A stretch of DNA of 64,000 bases from the NCBI RefSeq assembly GCF_001641285.1, contig NZ_CP014841.1, positions 806,001 through 870,000 of the forward strand. Reading direction: 5' to 3'. Source of the DNA: Dyella thiooxydans. Lineage in GTDB: Bacteria; Pseudomonadota; Gammaproteobacteria; Xanthomonadales; Rhodanobacteraceae. The translations under genes were made by a program, and so were the position numbers. Shown here piece after piece: positions 42,148 to 53,862 of this stretch (positions are counted from its first letter, which is position 1; each line of letters begins with the position of its first letter). Below the pieces are notes generated by a model. It was not told the origin of the DNA and did not search any database. It saw only the letters and a program-made list of their open reading frames with translations.

Positions 42148-43440
42148 ATGCAGGTTTCGGTTGAGAACGTCGGCAAGCTCGAGCGCAAGCTCACGGTGAA
42201 GTTTCCCGCCGAGCGCTTCGAGTCGCAGGTCAGCGCGCGCATCGCTGAGATGGGCAGTACCGTCCGGCTGAAGGGCTTCCGCCCCGGCAAGGTGCCGACC
42301 ACCGTGATCCAGCAGCGTTTCGGTGCGCAGGTCCGTGGCGAGGTCTTGTCTGACCTGATCGGAACCACGCTGCGCGAGGCGTTTGACCAGGAGAACCTGC
42401 GTCCGGTGGCGAATCCGTCGGTGGACACCACCGGTACCCCGGAGAATGGCGAGATCTCGTATACCGCCACTTTCGAGGTGATGCCGGAGTTCCCGGCGAT
42501 CGACGTGACCACTCTTGCCGTCCAGCGTCCTGCTTCGGAAGTGACCGAGGCCGATATCGAAAAGATGATCGAAACCCTCCGCCAGCAGCGTCGGTCCTTC
42601 GACGAGGTCGAGCGCGCGTCCAAGGAAGGCGACTTCGTGATGTTCGAGTATTCCGCCGAGGCGGGTGACTACCGCTTTCCGGCCGAAGGTCAGGAGCGGG
42701 CGGGCAGCGTGCTCGGCTCGGGGACCCTGTTCAAGGCGCTCGATGACGCGCTGACCGGCCGCAGTGCGGCTGAGGAGTTCAGTGCCGACATCGATTTTCC
42801 GACCGACTTCCGCAATGAGAGCCTCGCTGGCAAGACCTCGAAGGTGGCCTTCAAGGTCATCAAGGTCCAGGAGCCGAAGCTGCCGGAGGTCGATGCCGAG
42901 TTCGCCAAGCTTTTCGGTATTGCCGACGGTGATCTCGAGACGTTCCGCAAGGAAGTCCGGGCCAACCTTGAACGCGAGCTCAAGGCGACCCTGATGGGCC
43001 GTCTGAAGGCCGAGGTTGCCGAGAAGCTGGCCGACACCTATGCAGAGGTCGACGTGCCGAACCTGATGGTCCAGTCGGAAGCTCGTGCGCTCGCCGCCGG
43101 AAGCGTCCCGAAGGGGCAGCAGCCCCCGCCGCAGCTCATCGAGGCCGCCATGCCGATGGCGCGCAAGCGGGTGCTTGCCGGCCTGCTGATGGGTGAGATC
43201 GCCCGCAAGAACGAGCTGGTGGTCGACCGTAAGCGCGTGGCCGAGCAGCTTGCGGCCATCGCTTCGACCTACGAGGAGCCGGAGCAGGTCATTGAACTGT
43301 ACAACTCCGATCCCCAACTGATGTCCGGGCTGCAGAACCGCGTGATGGAAGATCAGGTGGCCGAGTGGGTGGCCGAGCACGCCAGCACCACCGTACAGAA
43401 CCTGAGCTTTGACGAGGTCATGCGTCCTGCGGGTGCCTGA
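42148..43440 (+). CDS. tig: Trigger factor
   Basis: Trigger factor is the ribosome-bound chaperone with prolyl isomerase activity. The 430-residue protein has the ribosome-docking signature GFRPGKVP at 43-50, an FKBP-type domain at about 150-245 (EGDFVMFEYSAEAGDYRFPAEGQERAGSVLGSGTLFKALDDAL in outline) and a C-terminal substrate arm. An AGGAG site precedes the ATG. It heads the tig-clpP-clpX-lon cluster typical of proteobacteria. Confidence 0.97.
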   Translation: MQVSVENVGKLERKLTVKFPAERFESQVSARIAEMGSTVRLKGFRPGKVPTTVIQQRFGAQVRGEVLSDLIGTTLREAFDQENLRPVANPSVDTTGTPENGEISYTATFEVMPEFPAIDVTTLAVQRPASEVTEADIEKMIETLRQQRRSFDEVERASKEGDFVMFEYSAEAGDYRFPAEGQERAGSVLGSGTLFKALDDALTGRSAAEEFSADIDFPTDFRNESLAGKTSKVAFKVIKVQEPKLPEVDAEFAKLFGIADGDLETFRKEVRANLERELKATLMGRLKAEVAEKLADTYAEVDVPNLMVQSEARALAAGSVPKGQQPPPQLIEAAMPMARKRVLAGLLMGEIARKNELVVDRKRVAEQLAAIASTYEEPEQVIELYNSDPQLMSGLQNRVMEDQVAEWVAEHASTTVQNLSFDEVMRPAGA

Positions 43441-43498
43441 GTCGCGTATCCTCGGGTAAAACGTTCAGGCCAATGGCTGGAAAGCTGGAGAGATGACC

Positions 43499-44122
43499 AT
43501 GGATCCGATTAAGAACCTCAACCTGGTGCCCATGGTCGTCGAGCAGACGGCTCGCGGCGAGCGCTCCTACGACATCTACTCCCGTTTGCTTAAGGAGCGG
43601 GTGATCTTCCTGGTCGGCGAGGTGAACGATCACGTCGCGAACCTGCTGGTCGCACAGATGCTGTTCCTGGAGTCGGAGAACCCGGAGAAGGACATCCACC
43701 TGTACATCAACAGCCCCGGCGGTGTGGTCACGGCCGGGCTGGCGATCTACGACACCATGCAGTTCATCAAGCCCGACGTGAGCACCATGTGCGTTGGCCA
43801 GGCTTGCAGTGCGGCTTCGCTGCTGCTGATGGCCGGGGCCAAGGGCAAGCGGTATTCGTTGCCGAATTCCCGGGTGATGATCCACCAGCCCTCCGGTGGT
43901 GCCCGGGGCCAGGCCACCGACATCGAGATCCAGGCCCAGGAAATCCTGTATCTCCGTCGGCGCCTGAACCAGATCTACGTCGACCATACCGGCCAGCCGC
44001 TGGAAAAGATCGAGCGCGATATGGAGCGCGACCGCTTCATGAGCGCCGAGGCGGCGAAGGAATATGGCCTGATCGACGCCGTTCTCGACCGCCGGGCGGT
44101 CGATACCGTCAAGTCGGCCTGA
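43499..44122 (+). CDS. clpP: ATP-dependent Clp protease proteolytic subunit
   Basis: ClpP forms the tetradecameric serine protease chamber used by ClpX and ClpA. The catalytic serine is S104 in GQACSAAS and the histidine H129 in VMIHQPSGG; the aspartate follows near residue 178. The N-terminal [23 protein letters not shown] is typical, and the first residues are probably removed by self-cleavage. The ATG at 43499 lies 8 bases after GGAG; the ATG at 43493 would be only 2 bases away and is less likely. Confidence 0.97.
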   Translation: MDPIKNLNLVPMVVEQTARGERSYDIYSRLLKERVIFLVGEVNDHVANLLVAQMLFLESENPEKDIHLYINSPGGVVTAGLAIYDTMQFIKPDVSTMCVGQACSAASLLLMAGAKGKRYSLPNSRVMIHQPSGGARGQATDIEIQAQEILYLRRRLNQIYVDHTGQPLEKIERDMERDRFMSAEAAKEYGLIDAVLDRRAVDTVKSA

Positions 44123-44148
44123 TCCGGCTTCAAACTCAGGTCTCCAGC

Positions 44149-44180
44149 GGGCTCCGCGCCTCGATTCAGGCGCGGAGCCC
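44149..44180 (+). terminator. Hairpin between clpP and clpX
   Basis: A perfect 13-bp stem GGGCTCCGCGCCT / AGGCGCGGAGCCC with a 6-base loop is followed by TGTGCTATTCT rather than a T-run. It may partly uncouple clpX from clpP; TATTCT could serve as a -10 box for clpX. Confidence 0.5.
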
Positions 44181-44227
44181 TGTGCTATTCTCGGGCCGAA
44201 AACCGATTCAAAGGCAGGATCACTAGC

Positions 44228-45520
44228 ATGAGCGACGAGCGGCAGGGGCGTTCCACCGACAGCGGCAAGATTCTCTACTGCTCCTTCTGCGGCAAGAGCC
44301 AGCATGAAGTGCGCAAGCTGATCGCCGGCCCGTCCGTGTTCATCTGCGATGAATGCGTGGAGCTTTGCAACGACATCATTCGCGAGGAGTTGGAGGAGAA
44401 GGCCGCCTCCGGGCGTACGCACCTTCCCAAGCCCCGCGAGATCATGGAAGCGCTTGATCAGTACGTGGTCGGGCAGACGCGCGCCAAGAAGGCGCTTGCG
44501 GTAGCCGTCTACAACCACTACAAGCGGATGGAGTCGCGCCAGAAGGGCGACGAGGTCGAGCTGGGCAAGTCCAACATCCTGCTGATCGGTCCGACCGGCT
44601 CGGGCAAGACCCTGCTGGCCGAAACGCTCGCCCGCCTCCTCAACGTCCCATTCACCATCGCCGACGCGACGACCCTGACCGAGGCCGGCTACGTGGGTGA
44701 GGATGTCGAGAACATCATCCAGAAGCTGCTCCAGAAGTGCGATTACGACGTCGAGAAGGCACAGTCGGGCATTGTCTACATCGATGAGATCGACAAGATC
44801 TCGCGCAAGAGCGAGAACCCGTCGATCACCCGAGACGTCTCGGGCGAGGGTGTGCAGCAGGCGCTGCTGAAGCTGATCGAGGGCACGCTGGCCTCGGTGC
44901 CGCCGCAGGGCGGCCGCAAGCATCCGCAGCAGGAATTCCTGCAGGTCGACACCAAGAACATCCTGTTCATCTGCGGCGGCGCCTTCGCGGGCCTTGAGAA
45001 GGTGATCCAGCAGCGTTCGGAGACTACCGGCATCGGCTTTTCCGCTGAAGTCCGCTCGAAGGAGCGGACGTCGAACGTGGGCAAGGTGCTGGCCGACGTG
45101 GAGCCGGCCGACCTGGTGCGGTTCGGTCTGATCCCGGAGTTCGTCGGTCGCCTCCCGGTCATCGCCACGCTGGACGAACTGGATGAGGCGGCGTTGGTGA
45201 AGATCCTCACCGAGCCCAAGAATGCGGTGACCAAACAGTTCCGGAAACTGTTCGAGATGGAAGGGGCCGAGCTCGAGTTCCGTCCTGAAGCCCTGCAGGC
45301 GATCGCCCGCAAGGCGCTCAAGCGCAAGACGGGCGCGCGCGGCCTGCGCACCATTCTGGAGCAGGTATTGCTCGATACCATGTACGAGCTCCCCTCGCTC
45401 GATCACGTCAGCAAGGTTGTGGTCGACGATGCCGTGATCGAGGGGCAGGCCGAGCCCTATCTCATCTACCGGGGCAACCTCCAGCAGCGGGCGGTGGGAG
45501 AGGGCGGCGACGCCGCCTGA
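44228..45520 (+). CDS. clpX: ATP-dependent Clp protease ATP-binding subunit ClpX
   Basis: ClpX unfolds substrates and feeds them to ClpP. The 430-residue protein has an N-terminal C4 zinc-binding domain (C18, C21, C40, C43), Walker A GPTGSGKT, Walker [10 protein letters not shown], the pore loop around GYVGEDVE, the IGF-type ClpP loop (here TGIGFSAE) and sensor 2 near the C-terminus. It follows clpP by 105 bases and is followed by a strong terminator. Confidence 0.98.
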   Translation: MSDERQGRSTDSGKILYCSFCGKSQHEVRKLIAGPSVFICDECVELCNDIIREELEEKAASGRTHLPKPREIMEALDQYVVGQTRAKKALAVAVYNHYKRMESRQKGDEVELGKSNILLIGPTGSGKTLLAETLARLLNVPFTIADATTLTEAGYVGEDVENIIQKLLQKCDYDVEKAQSGIVYIDEIDKISRKSENPSITRDVSGEGVQQALLKLIEGTLASVPPQGGRKHPQQEFLQVDTKNILFICGGAFAGLEKVIQQRSETTGIGFSAEVRSKERTSNVGKVLADVEPADLVRFGLIPEFVGRLPVIATLDELDEAALVKILTEPKNAVTKQFRKLFEMEGAELEFRPEALQAIARKALKRKTGARGLRTILEQVLLDTMYELPSLDHVSKVVVDDAVIEGQAEPYLIYRGNLQQRAVGEGGDAA

Positions 45521-45544
45521 CCGCACCTGACGATTGTCCGCGCG

Positions 45545-45575
45545 AGCCCGGCCTGTCGCCGGGCTTTCTTTTTTT
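45545..45575 (+). terminator. Intrinsic terminator after clpX
   Basis: An 8-bp stem AGCCCGGC / GCCGGGCT with a 5-base loop is followed by TTCTTTTTTT. Confidence 0.92.
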
Positions 45576-45675
45576 CGAGCGTCATCACGGGCTTGTGCCC
45601 GAGGAGTCCCGCCTCCACTTGACGACTCAGAGTCCCCGGCGCAGTGTCGGGGCGAGCCTTAATCGAGACTGCTCC

Positions 45676-48174
<2,499 letters not shown>

Positions 48175-48197
48175 ATTCGCCATCGTTCCAATCAGGG

Positions 48198-48230
48198 AAG
48201 CGCCCGGTTCGATCGGGCGCTTTTTTATTT
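48198..48230 (+). terminator. Intrinsic terminator after lon
   Basis: A 9-bp stem AAGCGCCCG / CGGGCGCTT with a 7-base loop runs into TTTTATTTT. Confidence 0.93.
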
Positions 48231-48342
48231 TGCGAAGCAAGAAAGGTGCCCTCCGGAGCTATGTTTCCGGTCTCCTGTCAAGCATTCAAAGTCTCTCGGC
48301 GAATACCTCCCGGATCGCCCGGAACCCTTGCTGCAACTTGTA

Positions 48343-48372
48343 TTGCGGAGTTGCGCGAGCCACTGGTATAAA
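48343..48372 (+). promoter_or_regulatory. Promoter of the HU gene
   Basis: TTGCGG (48343-48348) and TATAAA (48367-48372) are spaced by 18 bases. The leader to the HU start would be about 140 bases. Nothing else in the 287-base gap after lon is recognisable. Confidence 0.6.
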
Positions 48373-48517
48373 GGCGTACCGCAATCCCCGCGCCTTCATT
48401 TTTCGCGCAGTGATGCGGGGTAGCGGACGGCGCCAATGCGGAGCCAACCATCCACGTCGGCGTTGTCTCAGTCCCAACTGACCACGCGGGCCGCAAACCG
48501 TTTAAGGGAGTGTCTCA

Positions 48518-48790
48518 ATGAACAAAACCGATCTGATCAATGCGATTGCCGACAAGGCCGAGCTGACCAAGGCCGACGCCGGCCGCGCTCTCGAAGCTTT
48601 CTTCGAAACCGTGCAGAAGGCCCTCAAGAAGGGTGACGACGTCTCCGTCGTTGGCTTCGGTACCTTCACCGTTCGCAAGCGCGCTGCTCGCACCGGTCGC
48701 AATCCGCGCACCAACGAGACGATCAAGATCAAGGCTTCGAAGGTCCCGGCGTTCAAGGCTGGCAAGACCCTGAAGGATGCCCTAAACTAA
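48518..48790 (+). CDS. hupB: DNA-binding protein HU-beta
   Basis: HU is a small nucleoid protein that bends and compacts DNA as a dimer. The 90-residue protein shows [31 protein letters not shown] with the DNA-gripping arm, and [16 protein letters not shown] strong AAGGGAG ribosome site precedes it. The lon-hupB neighbourhood is the classic one. Two tRNA genes follow 20 bases after its stop with no terminator between. Confidence 0.97.
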   Translation: MNKTDLINAIADKAELTKADAGRALEAFFETVQKALKKGDDVSVVGFGTFTVRKRAARTGRNPRTNETIKIKASKVPAFKAGKTLKDALN

Positions 48791-48810
48791 GCGGCTAGCT
48801 GCTTGGTTTC

Positions 48811-48885
48811 GGGTGCTTAGCTCAGCGGTAGAGCGTCGCCCTTACAAGGCGAGGGTCGTAGGTTCGATCCCTACAGCACCCACCA
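48811..48885 (+). tRNA. tRNA-Val (anticodon TAC)
   Basis: Acceptor GGGTGCT pairs with AGCACCC; the loop CTTACAA gives TAC, and CCA is encoded. It is probably processed from the HU transcript. Confidence 0.97.
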
Positions 48886-48895
48886 GAAAACATGC

Positions 48896-48972
48896 GGAGC
48901 GGTAGTTCAGTCGGTTAGAATGCTGGCCTGTCACGCCGGAGGTCGCGGGTTCGAGTCCCGTCCGCTCCGCCA
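48896..48972 (+). tRNA. tRNA-Asp (anticodon GTC), copy 1
   Basis: Acceptor GGAGCGG pairs with CCGCTCC; the loop CTGTCAC gives GTC, and CCA is encoded. It is identical over its 77 bases to the minus-strand copy at 60902-60978. Confidence 0.97.
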
Positions 48973-48979
48973 GAGTTAG

Positions 48980-49010
48980 CAAGGGCGCCCGCGTGGCGCC
49001 CTTGTCATTT
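48980..49010 (+). terminator. Terminator of the HU-tRNA unit
   Basis: A perfect 10-bp stem CAAGGGCGCC / GGCGCCCTTG with a 5-base loop is followed by TCATTT. Confidence 0.8.
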
Positions 49011-49056
49011 GAGCACCGCGCCTCGCGCGCCGAACACGATCCTCGGGAACATCTCC

Positions 49057-50961
49057 ATGCTGCAGGCTCTGCGTAACAAGATGCACGGATGGCCGTCCAT
49101 CGTCATTCTGGGTGTCGCTGTCTTTGCCATGTCGTTCTTCGGCATCGAGTCCTACTTCATGTCGCGCAACGACACGTTTGTCGCGAAGGTGGGCAAGCAG
49201 GAAATCAGCCAGCAGCAGTTCCAGAATCGCCTGAACCAGGCCCGGCAGACAGCCAGCCAGCAGCAGGGCGACAACTTCGACGGCAGCATCTTCGAGCAGC
49301 CGGCAACCAAGCTGGCGATCCTGAATCAGCTGATCGACGAGAAGCTGCTGGAACAGGCGAACAGCAATCTCGGCATGGTGGTCCCCAGCCAGGCGCTGCG
49401 TGATTTCATCTCGGCGATTCCGGCGTTCCAGCTCGATGGCAAGTTCGACCCGACCACCTATCGCACCGTGCTGTCGATGCAGGGCAAGACCCCGGAGATG
49501 TTCCAGAGCGAGGTACAGGCATCGCTGGAGCCGTCATTGATTCCCGACGCGATCACGGCCGGTGCGATCGTCACTGCGGCCGACGTGGATCGCTTCATCA
49601 ATCTGCGCCTGCAGCGGCGCGATGTCCGGTATGCCCAGCTGCCCCAGCCGAAGATCGACGACGCGCCGGTGACCAGCTCCCAGGCGCAGGCGTACTACGA
49701 CCAGCACAAGGACGAGTTCGGCATCCCCGAGCAGGTCTCCTTGCAGTACATCGAGGTCAACGAGGCGGATCTGAAGCCTGCGGCCCCGCCCTCGGACGAA
49801 GACCTGCGCAAGCGCTACCAGGATGAGAAGGCGAAGTTCGTGCAGCCCGAGCAGCGGCTGGTCTCGCACATCCTGATCAACGTTCCGAAGAATGCCACGC
49901 CGGATCAGCAGAAGGCGGCTCTGGCCAAGGCAAAGAAGATCGCTGCAGAGGCCACGCCCGCCGATTTCGCCAAGCTTGCGCAGCAGGATTCGGACGACCT
50001 CGGTTCGAAGCGCCAGGGTGGTGATCTCGGTTGGCTGGAGAAAGGCGTGACCACGCCCGCGTTCGACGAGGCCATGTTCAAGATGCAGAAAGGCCAGATC
50101 TCGCAGCCGGTGCTGTCTGACGAGGGCTATCACATCATCTGGCTGCGCGATGTGCGCAGCGGAGTCGCCAAGCCATTCGAGCAAGTGCGGGACGAGTTGC
50201 TCAAGGAGGCGGAGGCCGGCTCCAAGGATCGCGTCTACAACGACCTGGCTGGCAAGCTCACCGACAAGACCTATCAGAACCCGTCCTCGCTGGAGCCGGC
50301 GGCGCAGGAGCTGGGCCTGAAGATCCAGTCGACCCCGCTGTTCTCGCGGGCAGGGGGGGCGGGTATCGCGGCCGATCCGAAGGTACTCAAGGCTGCTTTC
50401 AGCGACGACGTCCTGGCCCAGGGCAACAACTCCAATCTGATCGAGCTCGGCACCGGGCATGCCGTGGTGATTCGCGTCGACAAGCACGTGGCCGCATCCA
50501 CTAAGCCGCTGGCCGAAGTCGAGGATGCCGTTCGTCAGAAGGTGATCGCGCAGCGCGAGACCGCGGCGGCGAAGAAGCAGGCGGATGCACTGCTCGCACG
50601 TCTCGAGAAGGGCGAGGCGCTCGATACGGTGGCCGACTCGGTGGGTGCGAAAGTCCAGAAGGTCGACGGCGTCATGCGGGCCCAGCCGAGCCTGTTGCCG
50701 GCGCTCGAGAAGCAGGCATTCCTGATGCCGCATCCGCAGTCGGGCAAGCCCGAGTACACCGAAGTCGAGCTGGATGACGGCAGTTTTGCGCTGCTCGCCC
50801 TGGACAAGGTGGAGGGGGCGGACATGAGCAAGATCCGTCCCGAGGAGCGCGAGATGCTGCGCGGCCAGATGGTCAAGGCGTACGGCGCGGAGGCGACTCA
50901 GGAGTTCATCGGTCAGCTCAGGTCCCGAACTGAAATCACCATCTTCAAGGACCGGCTCTGA
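49057..50961 (+). CDS. ppiD: Periplasmic folding chaperone PpiD (SurA-N and parvulin domains)
   Basis: PpiD is anchored in the inner membrane at the Sec exit and helps newly exported proteins. The 634-residue protein has a membrane anchor at about 12-32 (WPSIVILGVAVFAMSFFGI), a SurA-N-like chaperone region to about 165, a parvulin domain at about 265-370 (VSHILINVP, FAKLAQQDSDD, GGDLGWLEKG, SQPVLSDEGYHIIWL) and a C-terminal helical region. The ATG at 49057 matches family N-termini (MLQALRNKMHGW). The order hupB-ppiD is conserved. Confidence 0.95.
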   Translation: MLQALRNKMHGWPSIVILGVAVFAMSFFGIESYFMSRNDTFVAKVGKQEISQQQFQNRLNQARQTASQQQGDNFDGSIFEQPATKLAILNQLIDEKLLEQANSNLGMVVPSQALRDFISAIPAFQLDGKFDPTTYRTVLSMQGKTPEMFQSEVQASLEPSLIPDAITAGAIVTAADVDRFINLRLQRRDVRYAQLPQPKIDDAPVTSSQAQAYYDQHKDEFGIPEQVSLQYIEVNEADLKPAAPPSDEDLRKRYQDEKAKFVQPEQRLVSHILINVPKNATPDQQKAALAKAKKIAAEATPADFAKLAQQDSDDLGSKRQGGDLGWLEKGVTTPAFDEAMFKMQKGQISQPVLSDEGYHIIWLRDVRSGVAKPFEQVRDELLKEAEAGSKDRVYNDLAGKLTDKTYQNPSSLEPAAQELGLKIQSTPLFSRAGGAGIAADPKVLKAAFSDDVLAQGNNSNLIELGTGHAVVIRVDKHVAASTKPLAEVEDAVRQKVIAQRETAAAKKQADALLARLEKGEALDTVADSVGAKVQKVDGVMRAQPSLLPALEKQAFLMPHPQSGKPEYTEVELDDGSFALLALDKVEGADMSKIRPEEREMLRGQMVKAYGAEATQEFIGQLRSRTEITIFKDRL

Positions 50962-50991
50962 TCCCTGCGGGGGAGTTTGAGCCGGAAAAGC

Positions 50992-51020
50992 AGAAGCGGC
51001 CTCTCGGCCGCTTCTTTTTT
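50992..51020 (+). terminator. Intrinsic terminator after ppiD
   Basis: A perfect 10-bp stem AGAAGCGGCC / GGCCGCTTCT with a TCTC loop runs into a T-tract. Confidence 0.93.
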
Positions 51021-51040
51021 CCCGGCGATGGATTTCGAAG

Positions 51041-52207
51041 CTAGTTGCCGGGTGGCTCCAGGCGGAGCGTCTGTCCCGGATGGATCCGGTTGCCGTGCAG
51101 CGCATTCCACCGCGCCAGCTCTCGCACCGACAGGCCGTACTGGTGTGCGATTGCCCAGAGGCTCTCTCCCCTGCGGACGGTGTGTTCCATCGGATGCAGC
51201 GGAGGAGGGGCGTCTGCCGCGGCGCCGGCTTTGCGCATGGCATCGACGAATTGGTCGACGCGATTGCCCGGCAGCATCAGCGAGCTGGCATGTGCCGGAT
51301 CGATGCGGTTGTCGAGGAATCCGGCGTTGTAACGGCGCAATGCATCCACCGACATGCCGGCATGCGCGGCGGCTGTGCTGACCGTCATCGGGTGTTCGAC
51401 GGGCACTGCCACCAGGTGCTCGTCCTTGGGAAGGGTCGGTAGCGTGACGTCAAAGCGCGCAGGCTCCCGGATCACGCAGGCGATGGCGAGCAGTTTGATC
51501 AGGTGCTCCCGGGTGACCCGCCTGACCGGCAGCTGCGGGATTGCCGGGCTGGGTGCTGGCATGCCGTGGGCGGCCACAAGCCTTCGCACCGAGAACTCAC
51601 CGGCGTTGAACGCATAATCAACCAGGCGCCAGTCGCCGAACTGTTGGTAGTAGCGGTGCAGCATGGTCATGACGGCTTCGGTGGATGCTTCGACGTCCAT
51701 GCGTCCGTCGAAGTGGCGGCCAACCTTCAGTCCGAGCGTGCCCGCCGTCGCCGGTACGATCTGCCACATTCCACCGGGCTGTCCGCCGTGTCCGTGCACT
51801 GGGCGATAACGGCTTTCCACCCATGGCAACAGCACGAACTCGCCAGCGACATCGTGCTTGGCGGCAACGGACTGAATGAAGCGCAGCCGCGGCAGGGAAG
51901 ACTGCAGGTGATGTTCGAAACCTGCCCTGTTCGCGGTGAAACGTCTGGCCCAATGTTCGATGGCCGGGTCGCCATCGCAGTCGTCCATGGCGAAGCTGGC
52001 CCGGAGGGCAGTCCACAGGTCGGCGGGTTGCTGCTGGTCTTTCCGTGGTGCCTGTGCAGCAGAAGGCGGCGTGGCATCAATGCTCGGGACCGGTGGCCGC
52101 GCGGCTGGACGTTGTGGCGGTGCGGGAGGGATGGCCGCACAGGAAGCCAGCAGCGTAGCTGCCAGCGGGACGAGCCGGCTGGCGCGTTTTTTCACCGATG
52201 GCCTCAT
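51041..52207 (-). CDS. Membrane-bound lytic transglycosylase, MltD-like lipoprotein
   Basis: The enzyme should cleave peptidoglycan glycan strands with 1,6-anhydro product formation. The 388-residue precursor has a lipobox LASC ending at C23, a Pro/Ala-rich linker, a GH23 (SLT) domain at about 95-235 with the probable catalytic E131 (WVESRYRP) and GGMWQIVPATA, and one LysM domain at the C-terminus (HTVRRGESLWAIAHQYGLS). E. coli MltD carries two LysM repeats; only one is clear here. The start overlaps the gloB stop by 4 bases, as in the common gloB-mltD arrangement. Confidence 0.92.
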   Translation of the reverse strand: MRPSVKKRASRLVPLAATLLASCAAIPPAPPQRPAARPPVPSIDATPPSAAQAPRKDQQQPADLWTALRASFAMDDCDGDPAIEHWARRFTANRAGFEHHLQSSLPRLRFIQSVAAKHDVAGEFVLLPWVESRYRPVHGHGGQPGGMWQIVPATAGTLGLKVGRHFDGRMDVEASTEAVMTMLHRYYQQFGDWRLVDYAFNAGEFSVRRLVAAHGMPAPSPAIPQLPVRRVTREHLIKLLAIACVIREPARFDVTLPTLPKDEHLVAVPVEHPMTVSTAAAHAGMSVDALRRYNAGFLDNRIDPAHASSLMLPGNRVDQFVDAMRKAGAAADAPPPLHPMEHTVRRGESLWAIAHQYGLSVRELARWNALHGNRIHPGQTLRLEPPGN

Positions 52208-52971
52208 CCCCGGAAATGGTCCTTGGCCTGGCGCAGGGCGGCAAAGCGCCCGACGCGGTCGCCCGCCTCCGCGCCGTTCCGCTCGCCCCAGCGCACCAGG
52301 GCCGGGCGATCGATTCGAAGGAAGGGGTTGGTCTCCAGCTCGCGTGCCAGCGGCACCGGCAGGGTGGGCAGGGACAGGCCGCGAAGCCTGGCTACCTCGG
52401 CGAGTCGTTCGGCCAGATCGGGATTCTCCGGGTCCACTGCGAGGGCAAAGCGCCCATTCGATGCCGTGTATTCGTGCGCACAGCAGACCTGGGTGGTTCC
52501 GGGCAGCGCAGACAGGCGCTCGAGCGAAGCAAGCATCTGCTCGGGACTGCCCTCGAACAGCCGCCCACAACCGAGGCTGAAAAGCGTGTCGCCGCAGAAG
52601 AGCCAGCCCGCACCGACATAGGCGATGTGGCTCAGGGTGTGCCCGGGAACTGCGAGTACCTCCAGGCGAACATCCGGTCCGCGCAGTTCCACCACGTCAC
52701 CATCGGCGACCCGCTGGTTGACATGATCGATTCGTGGGTCGTTCGGCGCATGGATCTCCACCGGATGGGACTGCTGCAACTGCGCGACTCCGCCAATGTG
52801 GTCCTGGTGGTGGTGGGTCAGCAGGATGGCGCGCAGCGAGAGGCCATGCTCGGCCAGGGCCTTCTCCACCACGTCGGCGTCACCGGGGTCGACCACCGCT
52901 GCGCGTCCCTGGTCGTCATGCATCAGCCAGATGTAGTTGTCGGCCAGGGCCGGTAGCGCCATCAGATGCAA
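52204..52971 (-). CDS. gloB: Hydroxyacylglutathione hydrolase (glyoxalase II)
   Basis: GloB hydrolyses S-lactoylglutathione in methylglyoxal detoxification. The 255-residue metallo-beta-lactamase-fold protein has THHHQDHIGG (residues 52-61), PGHTLSHIAY, CGDTLFSLGCGRLFEG and CCAHEYTASN. The start at 52971 is TTG: GGAG lies 6 bases ahead of it, and MHLMALPALADNYIW then aligns residue for residue with E. coli GloB. An in-frame ATG at 52962 would lose three residues. It is divergent from the methyltransferase gene. Confidence 0.95.
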   Translation of the reverse strand: MHLMALPALADNYIWLMHDDQGRAAVVDPGDADVVEKALAEHGLSLRAILLTHHHQDHIGGVAQLQQSHPVEIHAPNDPRIDHVNQRVADGDVVELRGPDVRLEVLAVPGHTLSHIAYVGAGWLFCGDTLFSLGCGRLFEGSPEQMLASLERLSALPGTTQVCCAHEYTASNGRFALAVDPENPDLAERLAEVARLRGLSLPTLPVPLARELETNPFLRIDRPALVRWGERNGAEAGDRVGRFAALRQAKDHFRG

Positions 52972-53155
52972 AGCTGTCTCCAGGCGGGGCGTATGTGCTC
53001 TCCGAAGCGGATGGCAGCAAGGCCGGGTCGCCGACTATAGCCTCGGAGCGGAGGGGCGCTCGTTAGTCGGGCGTTAACCCTCGCTCGTCGCGTGCAGCTG
53101 CCGGTCAGGGCGGTCAACCGCTACACTGCCACCGATCAGCCCACAGGTGTATTGC

Positions 53156-53836
53156 ATGTCCGCTGCGTTCCCCGACATCTATGCCAGCGCGCCCTTGCGG
53201 CGCCTGCTGGACGATGAGGTGCGCGGGCTGACTCCCGACCTGCAGCGTTGTCGGGGTGATCACGGCCTGCTGGTGTCGGCCATCGAACAGGATCAGCTGC
53301 CGGCTGTGCCGATGCTGTCCTGCTGGACCCGGCTCGCCGTGGCCGAAACGCGCTACAGCGGCGATATCGCCGGGCGTAGCGACGAATCGTTGCCTTTTCT
53401 GGATGATGCGTTCGAGCTGGTTGTCCTCAGGCATGCGCTGGAAGCAGCTACGGCGCCGATGGCCCTGCTGGACGAGTCGCTGCGTGTCCTGGCACCGGGG
53501 GGAATGATCGCCGTCAGCGGACTTCATCCCCTCAGCCTGTGGCTGCCCTGGCTGGCTTGGCGGACGCGTCGGCAGGCCCTGCGTCTCCATATGCCGTTGC
53601 AGTTGGGTGAGTGGCTGCGGCGACGTGACATGCAGGTGGAATGCGTGCGGCGACTGGGGCCTGTGTGGCCGCTGGCCGATGTCGCGACCGGACTCGGCGA
53701 TGCCTTGGGCGGAGGGTACGTCCTGATGGCCCGCAAGCGCCGGCGGGCAGCCGCGCCATTGCGGCTGGTGCCGCGGCCGATTCGCGCCCCGGTCGATGGG
53801 CGGCTGGCCCCCGGTGCCCGGCGGAACATCGCCTGA
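53156..53836 (+). CDS. YafS-like class I SAM methyltransferase
   Basis: The 226-residue protein fits the YafS type between gloB and rnhA. Post-core methyltransferase motifs are recognisable: [44 protein letters not shown] in outline, where the aspartate and the LAPGG turn belong to motifs II and III. The canonical glycine-rich SAM loop near the N-terminus is not seen, so it may be a weak or non-enzymatic member. The C-terminal third is basic ([16 protein letters not shown]). The target is unknown. Confidence 0.8.
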   Translation: MSAAFPDIYASAPLRRLLDDEVRGLTPDLQRCRGDHGLLVSAIEQDQLPAVPMLSCWTRLAVAETRYSGDIAGRSDESLPFLDDAFELVVLRHALEAATAPMALLDESLRVLAPGGMIAVSGLHPLSLWLPWLAWRTRRQALRLHMPLQLGEWLRRRDMQVECVRRLGPVWPLADVATGLGDALGGGYVLMARKRRRAAAPLRLVPRPIRAPVDGRLAPGARRNIA

Positions 53837-53862
53837 GCAACCCGAGAACAAGAGGAAACGTT

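Noticed and set aside
45600-45675. Sigma-32 heat-shock promoter for lon
   Set aside because: CTTGAC occurs near 45618, but no CCCAT-type -10 box follows at the right distance, so I do not call it.
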